Positions 50,521 to 57,100 of a stretch of DNA of 57,100 bases are shown here, piece after piece (the first letter of the stretch is position 1; every line of letters starts with the position of its first letter). The position numbers were made by a program, and so were the translations under genes. The DNA lies in contig CAZDAM010000007.1 of assembly GCA_964503595.1 (NCBI GenBank), positions 1 through 57,100 of the forward strand, in the 5' to 3' direction. Origin of the DNA: CAZDAM01 sp964503595 (GTDB lineage Bacteria; Muiribacteriota; UBA6191). The notes under the pieces are model-generated. The model was given only the letters and a program-made list of their open reading frames with translations. It was not told the origin of the DNA and did no database searches.

Positions 50521-51792
50521 ATGAACAGTTCCCTTGAAATGACCGAGCGCCAGGAAATGGGTCTTCTGCTTTGCCTGGCGACCATGCAGTTTGCCCATAT
50601 CGTTGATTTTATGCTCATCATGCCTCTGGGGCCTGTTCTGCAAAAATCCCTGGTCATGAATGCCGCCGAATTTGGAACCCTGGTTTCAAGCTATAACATC
50701 AGTGCTGCCTTGCTGGGACTGGTCATGGCGTTTTTTCTGGATCGCCTGAACCGAAGGCGCTTGATCCTGATTCTTTTTGCCGGATTCATCATTGCCACAG
50801 CTCTTTCCGGCATGGCCTGGTCCTATTCCACCATGCTGGTTTCACGGTTTCTGGTAGGAGCCTGCGGCGGGGTTCTTTCCGCTGCGGTCTATTCCGTGGT
50901 TGCCGATGTCATTCCGGAAATGCGGCGCGGGGCTGCCATGGGTACAATTGTCAGTGCTTTTTCTGTAGCCTCGGTACTTGGGATCCCCTTTTCCCTGTGG
51001 CTTGCCACCAACTATCACTGGCGCATGCCCTTCTTTGTTCTGGCTGGAATCAGTGTTCTGATTTATTTCGGTGTCTATCGGCTGGTGCCGGATCTGGCCC
51101 CTATGGGAGCCCAGAGACTGGGCATCAGGGAACAGATTCAAAGAGTGATCCGGCCTTCGGTGAATCGCTGGTCCCTGAGTGTAACCCTTTTTCTGGTGCT
51201 TTCCGGATTCAGTCTGATCCCTTATATCAGTATGAGCATGGTCTATAACGGAGGTGTGCTTGAAGAGGAGCTTCCCTATATGTACCTGGCAGGAGGGGTC
51301 GCGACTCTGATCACTTCCCGCCTGTTTGGCTGGCTCTCCGATCGCTATGGCCGTCTGCCGGTGTTTCTGATTCTGGCAATCTTTTCTCTGGGCCCTGCCC
51401 TTTGGTTGGCGAACTTCCCGCCTCTTGGAATTGCCTGGGCTTCCCTGGCCGTCGCCCTTTACATGGTTTTTAACTCAGGAAGAATGATTGTGGCCACAGC
51501 CATGGCCACGATTGTGGTTCAGCCCTCTATTCGGGGCAGTTTCATGAGTCTGAATACCTGCGTGCAGCAGATGGCTTCCTCGGCTGGGGCCCTGATTGCA
51601 TCAAGAATTGTTGAGCAGGCACCGACAACCGGGCGGCTTTTGCATATGCCGACTCTGGGCTGGTTTTCAGCCGGGATGACCCTTCTTGGGATTTTCAGCT
51701 TTCTGAAGATGCACTCGCTTCATACTGCTTCAAGAGGCTTCGTACCACCACTGAAGCACAATGAGCCCCAAACAGGGGAGGCATCCAGCTGA
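50521..51792 (+). CDS. MFS transporter (DHA1-like)
   Basis: This protein of about 423 residues has twelve membrane segments. The loop between helices 2 and 3 reads FFLDRLNRRRLIL, the MFS motif A region, and helix 4-5 contains SRFLVGACGGVLSAAVYSVVADVIP. The second-half copy of motif A is RLFGWLSDRYGRLP. It belongs to the drug:proton antiporter-type MFS, probably exporting small molecules; the substrate is unknown. ATG 50521 is used; a TTG at 50494 and ATG 50539 are alternatives. Its last 98 bases overlap the 3' end of the convergent tcdA gene, so the tail after SFLKMHSL is shared DNA. Confidence 0.85.
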   Translation: MNSSLEMTERQEMGLLLCLATMQFAHIVDFMLIMPLGPVLQKSLVMNAAEFGTLVSSYNISAALLGLVMAFFLDRLNRRRLILILFAGFIIATALSGMAWSYSTMLVSRFLVGACGGVLSAAVYSVVADVIPEMRRGAAMGTIVSAFSVASVLGIPFSLWLATNYHWRMPFFVLAGISVLIYFGVYRLVPDLAPMGAQRLGIREQIQRVIRPSVNRWSLSVTLFLVLSGFSLIPYISMSMVYNGGVLEEELPYMYLAGGVATLITSRLFGWLSDRYGRLPVFLILAIFSLGPALWLANFPPLGIAWASLAVALYMVFNSGRMIVATAMATIVVQPSIRGSFMSLNTCVQQMASSAGALIASRIVEQAPTTGRLLHMPTLGWFSAGMTLLGIFSFLKMHSLHTASRGFVPPLKHNEPQTGEASS

Positions 51793-52441
51793 TCGTCCCG
51801 ATGACGGATTTCTTGTTGCGGGAACCATCCGTAATACTCAGAAGGCTCTTGTCCACTTCCTCTGGGGAAAAGACCACCTGAACCCCTTTTCGGATGCCCA
51901 GACGGTTGAGACGTTTTCTCAGAGCTTTGGCCAGGGTGCAGTTATAGGATTTGGAGACATCTGAGCTTTGAATCCTCGATGGATCGAGCTTGCCCCCTGC
52001 CCCCATACTGGAAACAACCGGAAGGCCATTTTCGATTGCGGTCTGAATCAGGGAAACCTTGGGAGCAAGAGTATCAATTGCATCCAGAACATAGTCAAAG
52101 CGGTTCTTCAGAAGAGTCCGCATGGATTCCTCACTCAGGTATTCCTCAATGACATCTACCCGGGCTTTTGGATTGATGTCCAGAATCCGCTTTTTCATGA
52201 TGGTGGCCTTATTCTGGCCGTTGGTGGAATCAAGGGCCACCAGCTGACGGTTCTTGTTGGAAGGTTCCACACGGTCCCCATCGACCAGGGTAAGGCGGGA
52301 GATCCCGGCTCTGGCCAGACATTCCGTGGCGAATCCTCCGACTCCGCCGATTCCTACGACGAGAACATGGGCTTTACTCAGAGCTTCCAGGGCTTCTTTA
52401 CCAATCAGCATTTCTTCGCGAATCAGCCAGTCAAAATTCAT
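51695..52441 (-). CDS. tcdA: tRNA threonylcarbamoyladenosine dehydratase TcdA (CsdL)
   Basis: This 248-residue protein is E1-like. The nucleotide-binding motif VLVVGIGGVGGFATECLARAG is followed by LVDGDRVEPSNKNRQLVA and DAIDTLAPKVSLI, the standard order of TcdA/YgdL. It converts t6A37 to cyclic ct6A37 in ANN-decoding tRNAs using ATP. The usual C-terminal VIGTISWMPPLFG is present. It overlaps the tatD-like gene by 11 bases upstream, with AGGA before the ATG, and overlaps the convergent MFS gene by 98 bases at its 3' end. Confidence 0.92.
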   Translation of the reverse strand: MNFDWLIREEMLIGKEALEALSKAHVLVVGIGGVGGFATECLARAGISRLTLVDGDRVEPSNKNRQLVALDSTNGQNKATIMKKRILDINPKARVDVIEEYLSEESMRTLLKNRFDYVLDAIDTLAPKVSLIQTAIENGLPVVSSMGAGGKLDPSRIQSSDVSKSYNCTLAKALRKRLNRLGIRKGVQVVFSPEEVDKSLLSITDGSRNKKSVIGTISWMPPLFGAHCASVVVRSLLKQYEASASSES

Positions 52442-53105
52442 TCCCTATCCTTTGAAAGCAGTTTTGGGCATTCTGCCAGATTTGTGTTTTCAGATCATCT
52501 TCTGAAAGATTCAAAAGCCGGGCCAGAAGCGGGCCGGTTTCCTCAAGGGAAGAAGCGGGGGCTTCATCGGTTTCCAGAAGAATTCTGTCTTTGGGGATTC
52601 TTTGAATGAGGGCCTGAAGTTTTGGGCGCTTGAGCAGAAAATGCCCGATTCCAAAATAGGCTGGATAGGAAAGCCACTGCTTCAGCTCTTCTTCTGAAGA
52701 GGAGTAGGCGTGCAGAAGAAATGGGGTTTTCAACCTGCTTTTCCTGATGGCTGAAAGAAGATCGTTATGGGATCGGACACAGTGAAGAACCAGGGGGAGA
52801 TGAAGTTTTTTCCCCAGCTCCAGTTGGGCTTCAAGGGCTTGAAGCTGTAAGGAATAATCGGTCTGATGACGTCGATCCAGACCACATTCTCCCAAGGCCA
52901 GACACTGGGGGTGCTGAAGGTTTTTTTCCAGAGCCGGCAGACGGTTCTGCCAGTTATTCAGGTTCCAGGGATGGAGTCCCCGGCAGTGAAAATGATCCGG
53001 TGACTCCCCTTCTTCGGTCAGAACCTGAATGCCAAAGCCCTGCTCGGGTGGCTTATGGGTGTGAGCATCAAACCATGAATTACGGGGCAATTCCAAAAGC
53101 ATCAT
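52431..53105 (-). CDS. TatD-family metal-dependent hydrolase
   Basis: This protein of about 224 residues has the TatD TIM-barrel metal ligands: FDAHTH near the N-terminus, LGECGLDRR, VLHCVRSHNDLL and LLETDEAP. These provide the His/Glu/Asp metal site of TatD-type 3'-5' DNases. Length is slightly short for the family (about 260). I set the start at ATG 53105 because the conserved domain begins six codons later; in-frame ATG 53174 would add residues encoded within the upstream gene and is less likely. It overlaps both neighbours and is coupled to tcdA. Confidence 0.85.
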   Translation of the reverse strand: MMLLELPRNSWFDAHTHKPPEQGFGIQVLTEEGESPDHFHCRGLHPWNLNNWQNRLPALEKNLQHPQCLALGECGLDRRHQTDYSLQLQALEAQLELGKKLHLPLVLHCVRSHNDLLSAIRKSRLKTPFLLHAYSSSEEELKQWLSYPAYFGIGHFLLKRPKLQALIQRIPKDRILLETDEAPASSLEETGPLLARLLNLSEDDLKTQIWQNAQNCFQRIGNEF

Positions 53106-55335
53106 CCAGGGTGCGATCTTCTGAGGAAGATCCGGTATTTCCCGGAGTATCGCTGAGAGGATCGGATGCTGCAACAGATATGGTCGAACTGGCCGGAGTA
53201 CTGGCTGGAGTGGAGGCTTCGGAATTCAGATCTCTTGGCTCGATTACAAAGCTCAGATCCGATTTCTCATAGCCATCCCGGTCCGGGTTCCAGGTAAAGC
53301 GTCCCCCGTTCTCCCGAAGAACCAGATCGGTATTGTGAACCAGGGCTTTCACCATCCATTTTTCGGGATCGTTTTCGTCTTTCGTCCAGACCGAACCGTT
53401 GGAAAGCACCCGGAAATTGGAGTCTTCCCGATTCTTCAGAAGGCGGCGGGAATCTTCAAAGGCAAAGGTATTGTCCGGGGTGACAAACTGTACATCCAGC
53501 CCACTGGTTTTTTCCAGATGACCGACCATCATCAGGCGGTTTTCCAGTTTGACATCGTAGACTCCCTGCTGTCCGTCTACATCAATGATGTCATAACGGG
53601 AGTGGGCTTCATCATCAAAACGCTCACCAAACTGAGGGTTCTCATTTTTGAAATACCAGTAACGACCGTTCTGGTAGAACTGAACCGAATCCAGCCGATC
53701 CACAAAATACATCCGCTGAGGGCTCTGTTTGGCCACTTCCTTGCGTTTCATCATATCCCTGGCTCTGGCCTCGGCCTTTTCTTCCAGGGCATCTTCACTG
53801 AGGTTCATGGATTGAACATGCGGCATGGACTGCATGAGTTCAGTAAGCTGATCGATCAGAGCTGAATTCTTCCAGTTCTGATACCACTCCATTTTGGTAA
53901 CGGCCTTTACCCCTTCGTAGGCGACATAGCCAACAGCGGCGGCGACCAGGACTGCTGGAAGGGCTGTTCCCAATGCGGCAATGGCCACGGCTCCGGCCAC
54001 GGTTCCGGCGGCCTTGGCTTCCCAGTTGTCGGCAGCGTCTTCGGCCAGATCGAGGAAGGCGAATTTGCGATCCTTGATGTATTCGCTCAAGAGGCCGTTT
54101 GTGGCCTGGGAAGAAGTGCGCTGGGTATCGATTTCGATTTCTTCTTCACCGACTTCGATCTGATCGTGTTTCTGGCCAACAGCTAGCACAATCGCCGACT
54201 CCACCAGAGCTTCGGCCAGGACACCGGCGATTGTGCCCTGAACGGTGTGAGTCGCAAAATGCCCGAGCCCGTGAGCAGTGACTTTAGGGATGCTGGCACT
54301 CTGTCCCAAAGCCTTGAAGCCCTGTTTTCCCGCCGCAACGAGCCCTTTGAAGGTAGCCTGCTGGAATTTCAGGAGGCCCTGGACTCCAGAGCGGGTTGAC
54401 TGAGCCCCACGCACACCCATGCGGGCGATTTCCTGTCCGGTATGACGAAGCTGGTGGGAGGCACTTTCTCCATGAAGGACCATTTCTTCGCCAAAAACGG
54501 TAACGTATTTGATGAAGGCTTTCTTGGCCTTCTTCCCGGCTTTGGAAGGATCTTCCTCAGCCAGAACTTCATGGGCCCGGTTGATGGCCAGAGCGAAATA
54601 GAAGGAAAACTCCTCATCCTCAAAAGACTGGTCTCTAAGATGAGTGTATTTGCCGCGAAAAAAACGCTGGGCCTCGGGCGAATCAGGGTTCTGGAAGATC
54701 CCTTCTTCTTCCCTGGATTCCACAAGGGCAACGAAGGCCAGGAGCTGTTCTTTCGAAGTACCCATACCAAGATGCTTCAGAGCGGCAATCAGACCGACGG
54801 CGGTGTAGTTTTCTTCAGTGATGCCTTCCTGAAAGACCGTACAGCGCTGGGAGACATCTCCATCTTCAGAAAATTCTTCCCAGAAGGTTTCCCGAATCAG
54901 GTAGTGCTCCATGTAAAAGTCAAAGCTTCCTTCGATGCCGCTCTCAAGAAGTGCCTGCTGAAGGTTGCTTTTCTCTGAATCTTCGAATGTGCTGAAAATC
55001 CGGGTGGCTTCTTCAATGAGTTCCTGGGGCGCGCGACCAGCCACAATTCGGGTCAGATTGGCCATGCTGGCCCGATCCTTCATGTAGGCATCCCCGAAGA
55101 TTCTGGCTGCCTGATAGGCCAGGTAGTGCAGGGGAGACTGAAGATCTTTTTCCAGAGTCTCCCGAGTTTCTGAAAGACCTTCCTCCCGAAGCTCTCCGTT
55201 ATCGGCCTGAGAGGCCAGAATCATCTCTTGAGCCTGATCCGGATTGAGATCCGTGTTGGCAAACAAAGGAGCAAAAAGGCTTAGAATATGAAGAATGGCG
55301 ACAAAAAGGATATGCTTTTTTTGGGGTGGAACCAT
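53080..55335 (-). CDS. Large exported protein with glycine-zipper hydrophobic region, unknown function
   Basis: This 751-residue protein has a signal peptide (about 1-28, ILFVAILHILSLFAPLFA) and an acidic helical N-terminal half (about 30-350). One hydrophobic stretch (about 365-388, GTIAGVLAEALVESAIVLAV) and a second long Gly/Ala-rich stretch (about 437-475, GTVAGAVAIAALGTALPAVL) follow. The latter resembles a glycine-zipper or membrane-inserting hairpin. The C-terminal half has Tyr/Trp/Asp-rich beta segments (FYQNGRYWYFKNENP, GSVWTKDENDPEKW, GGRFTWNPDRDGYEKS) and a Ser/Thr/Pro-rich tail. I recognise no family. ATG 55335 follows GAGAG and begins the signal peptide. A TACAAT (55360-55365, minus strand) may be its -10. 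Confidence 0.75.
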   Translation of the reverse strand: MVPPQKKHILFVAILHILSLFAPLFANTDLNPDQAQEMILASQADNGELREEGLSETRETLEKDLQSPLHYLAYQAARIFGDAYMKDRASMANLTRIVAGRAPQELIEEATRIFSTFEDSEKSNLQQALLESGIEGSFDFYMEHYLIRETFWEEFSEDGDVSQRCTVFQEGITEENYTAVGLIAALKHLGMGTSKEQLLAFVALVESREEEGIFQNPDSPEAQRFFRGKYTHLRDQSFEDEEFSFYFALAINRAHEVLAEEDPSKAGKKAKKAFIKYVTVFGEEMVLHGESASHQLRHTGQEIARMGVRGAQSTRSGVQGLLKFQQATFKGLVAAGKQGFKALGQSASIPKVTAHGLGHFATHTVQGTIAGVLAEALVESAIVLAVGQKHDQIEVGEEEIEIDTQRTSSQATNGLLSEYIKDRKFAFLDLAEDAADNWEAKAAGTVAGAVAIAALGTALPAVLVAAAVGYVAYEGVKAVTKMEWYQNWKNSALIDQLTELMQSMPHVQSMNLSEDALEEKAEARARDMMKRKEVAKQSPQRMYFVDRLDSVQFYQNGRYWYFKNENPQFGERFDDEAHSRYDIIDVDGQQGVYDVKLENRLMMVGHLEKTSGLDVQFVTPDNTFAFEDSRRLLKNREDSNFRVLSNGSVWTKDENDPEKWMVKALVHNTDLVLRENGGRFTWNPDRDGYEKSDLSFVIEPRDLNSEASTPASTPASSTISVAASDPLSDTPGNTGSSSEDRTLDDAFGIAP

Positions 55336-55407
55336 AGATCGCTCTCTTTTCTCTGATCTATTGTACGATCCCAAGCTCTTGATGTTGCAGATTTTTTAGG
55401 AAGCCTT

Positions 55408-55965
55408 ATGTTCAAAATTCATTTTCTTGTCCTGATGTTTTTGATATTTCCTGTGCCGGAAGCTTCTGAATCCAAGAAAGAACTCGTGATGCAGGTGCTC
55501 AGACTGACCATGAACAGGGATGATATTTCATTGCAGAAAAAAGATCTTTCCGATCGGATTATCGGGAATCTCAGGAAAGCAAATTCTCTTGTTCTGAAAG
55601 ATCTTCTGGAATGGGAAAAAGATCCGGATCGGATTCAGAAGCGTGAACAAATTTTTCACCGCCTGGAAGAAAAGTCCTATCAGAAGCTTAAGGCGAAACT
55701 TGAAGAAGAGCTGGATCTGTTCCGGCTTCTTTCGTTGACGGCGGCGAAGCTTTACTATCGGGAGTTTGAAGAGGACGAGCTTGAGGTTCTGATTCAGTTT
55801 TATTCTTCGAAGGCTGGCCGAAAAGCTTTAAGCATTGCCCCCAGGGTGCATGAATCAATAAGCGGGGCTCTAAGCGAAGAGGTGATACCTCTGGCTTCCG
55901 AAATCGCCAAAAAAACCCAGAATGAGCTGATTCATCAGTTCATGGAAGAGGTCTCAGGGCTATAG
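55408..55965 (+). CDS. Exported DUF2059-like protein
   Basis: This 185-residue protein has a signal peptide (about 1-19, FLVLMFLIFPVPEASE) followed by an all-helical body. The segment YYREFEEDELEVLIQFYSSKAGRKALSIAP matches the core of DUF2059, in which F(T/E)xxE(L/I)xxL(I/V)xFYxSxxG recurs. DUF2059 proteins are periplasmic or secreted and of unknown function. AGGA lies 7 bases before the ATG. It is divergent from the glycine-zipper protein (72 bases between starts) and its last 31 bases overlap the convergent MRJP-family gene. Confidence 0.78.
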   Translation: MFKIHFLVLMFLIFPVPEASESKKELVMQVLRLTMNRDDISLQKKDLSDRIIGNLRKANSLVLKDLLEWEKDPDRIQKREQIFHRLEEKSYQKLKAKLEEELDLFRLLSLTAAKLYYREFEEDELEVLIQFYSSKAGRKALSIAPRVHESISGALSEEVIPLASEIAKKTQNELIHQFMEEVSGL

Positions 55966-56987
55966 GTCTTCTTGACACAGTAAATGGCATAGGGCTCTGA
56001 AGGGTACGTTCCCTCATGAATCCGGCTGACGGTAAAACATCCTTCAAAAGAGTTTTCCCCGGTTTTACGGAAGGCCAGGCTGTCGGGCCAGGCAATTTTG
56101 GGATCTTTTGCAATGGTTATGGTTCTGGTGCTGTTTGGAATGATGGCGGTAATGGCATTCTGGTTCAGGTGAGTCAGCCACAGATTGCCGTCCGGGGCAA
56201 AACCGATCCCATCTGCCGGGCCCATGCGGGTGATTTTTCCCAGCGATTCATAAAGCTGCATGGGGGGAATCCTTCTTTGCTTCAGAGTACGTGTCTCTAC
56301 CGCGAAAAGGGTGGAAGCCGTCAGGGACTGAAAGAAGATCCGTGAATCGTCGGGGGCAATTGCAATACCGTCGGTATGGACATGGCGGATGCTTCCGTCG
56401 GGCTGGATGAAGGCTTTTCCACCAATCTCGATTCGGCTGCCATCGGATCCCAGATTGCGATCCTGATCAAAATGACGATGGGAAAACCCGGTTTTCAGAT
56501 GAAGGACTACAATTCCTGTTCGTCCGGAGTCCGTGATATAGGCATAGCGGGACTCAGAATCAATTCTGAGATCGTTGAAGTAGCTTTCCTCAAACCAGGT
56601 TCCCTGGGGAAAGCGGTATTCGCGCAGGGTTTTTCCGGTTTCAACATCCAGGGCGTAGAGGCGGGGGCCATCTTCAAGAGTACCTTCAAAGCGAGGGTTT
56701 CGGGAATCCAGGGCATAGAGGATCCCTTTGTGGAAAAAGAGGGCCTGAAGGCATTCAAAAGGCTGGTCTTTGCTGGGCCAGGGGTGGGTCTCCCCTTTCT
56801 GATCCACCTCTCCCAGAGCATAGCGATAAGGGCCAAACCATTTGGGAAAACTGACAAACATCCGGCCGGACGGACTCAGGGCAATGCCGGTCCATTGGTA
56901 TTTGGAGCTTGCTCTGATTTTGAATTCCTCAGAGGAAACGGGGGAAAAAAGCAGGAAGTGCAGAGCAAGGAAAAGAAAAAATTTCAT
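55935..56987 (-). CDS. MRJP/yellow-family beta-propeller protein, exported
   Basis: This protein of about 350 residues has a signal peptide (MKFFLFLALHFLLFSPVSS). It then shows the major royal jelly protein/yellow-family pattern: YQWTGIALSPSGRMFVSFPKW, ALFFHKGILYALDSRNP, YFNDLRIDSESRYAYITDSG, HTDGIAIAPDDSRIFFQSL and ADGIGFAPDGNLWLTHLNQNAI. It should fold as a six-bladed propeller. In bacteria this family has no settled function; some members are annotated as dopachrome-conversion-like. An ATG at 56999 is a possible longer start; neither has a clear ribosome-binding site. It overlaps the convergent DUF2059-like gene by 31 bases. Confidence 0.82.
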   Translation of the reverse strand: MKFFLFLALHFLLFSPVSSEEFKIRASSKYQWTGIALSPSGRMFVSFPKWFGPYRYALGEVDQKGETHPWPSKDQPFECLQALFFHKGILYALDSRNPRFEGTLEDGPRLYALDVETGKTLREYRFPQGTWFEESYFNDLRIDSESRYAYITDSGRTGIVVLHLKTGFSHRHFDQDRNLGSDGSRIEIGGKAFIQPDGSIRHVHTDGIAIAPDDSRIFFQSLTASTLFAVETRTLKQRRIPPMQLYESLGKITRMGPADGIGFAPDGNLWLTHLNQNAITAIIPNSTRTITIAKDPKIAWPDSLAFRKTGENSFEGCFTVSRIHEGTYPSEPYAIYCVKKTYSPETSSMN

Positions 56988-57014
56988 AAAACACAACATT
57001 TTTCAAAAAACCAT

Positions 57015-57043
57015 TTGACAAGAATTTATTTTTGTGACAATAT
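57015..57043 (+). promoter_or_regulatory. Sigma70-type promoter at the right edge
   Basis: TTGACA (57015-57020) and CAATAT (57038-57043) are 17 bases apart, reading rightward out of the window. The first 50 transcribed bases contain a possible 9-codon frame at 57055 and an ATG at 57091 after a GGAGG; the gene itself is cut off. Confidence 0.5.
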
Positions 57044-57100
57044 CAATCTCTTCGATGAACGGCAAGGGATTCGGAGGCGGCTAAGTCCCAATGAGGAAGT

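Noticed and set aside
57051..57100. Possible start of RNase P RNA (GAGGAAGT at the edge)
   Set aside because: The conserved GAGGAAAGTCC would need an extra A, and the sequence ends before it can be judged.

Overview
The window looks like the replication-origin neighbourhood of a Gram-negative, probably aquatic bacterium of moderate GC. The Gram-negative reading rests on an HlyD-type adaptor with a type I secretion ABC protein, several lipoproteins and signal-peptide proteins, and an FeS-type photolyase. I cannot assign a phylum from sequence alone. The gene order dnaA - remB-like - gyrB - gyrA, the presence of DnaA boxes, parA/parB, parS-like sites and mnmG place oriC at about 27187-28108. 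dnaN, recF, mnmE and rsmG, often found in such neighbourhoods, are not in the window.

Layout from left to right. (1) 1-8603 holds the 3' part of a giant Calx-beta repeat protein followed by its probable type I secretion ABC protein and membrane-fusion protein. (2) 8721-12961 holds an SbtA-type bicarbonate transporter, then a light/redox cluster: a DCC-family thiol oxidoreductase, a photolyase whose FAD domain and alpha/beta domain are two separate genes in reversed order, and a convergent FeS photolyase with all four cluster cysteines. (3) 13008-18883 has tRNA-Ser(CGA), a secreted subtilase with a CUB-like tail preceded by a possible 50-residue small protein, a DASS transporter / cyclic-nucleotide-domain histidine kinase / response regulator operon, and a peroxiredoxin-like protein. 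(4) 18887-27186 is one leftward replication/division block: dnaA, remB-like, gyrB, gyrA, an FtsB/DivIC-like protein and a P-loop ATPase. (5) 27187-28108 is oriC with four TTATTCACA boxes, a dense GATC cluster and a parS. (6) 28109-34819 is a leftward run of two complete but diverged mnmG genes, an exported hypothetical, parA and parB; a ten-base-phased GATC array lies just upstream of parA. (7) 34921-40637 is a surface proteolysis cluster: an exported protein, a matrixin-type metalloprotease ending in a dockerin-like module, a lipoprotein with a cohesin-like domain, and a prepilin peptidase, with a parS in the 17-base gap before the peptidase. (8) 40729-56987 has an Ig-like lipoprotein, mutY, a membrane protein, a dual cyclic-nucleotide-domain protein coupled to a giant HEAT/TPR scaffold, an MFS transporter, tcdA, tatD, a large exported protein with a glycine-zipper hydrophobic stretch, a DUF2059-like protein and an MRJP-family protein.

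How the parts may work together: the central block handles chromosome start-up, supercoiling and segregation, with parS sites on both sides of parAB. The flanks are rich in cell-surface and secreted proteins. The most unusual items are the adjacent cohesin/dockerin pair in what looks like a proteolytic rather than cellulolytic setting, the split and permuted photolyase, the helically phased GATC array next to parA, and the tandem mnmG paralogues. All functional assignments come from reading motifs by eye; no database search was run.
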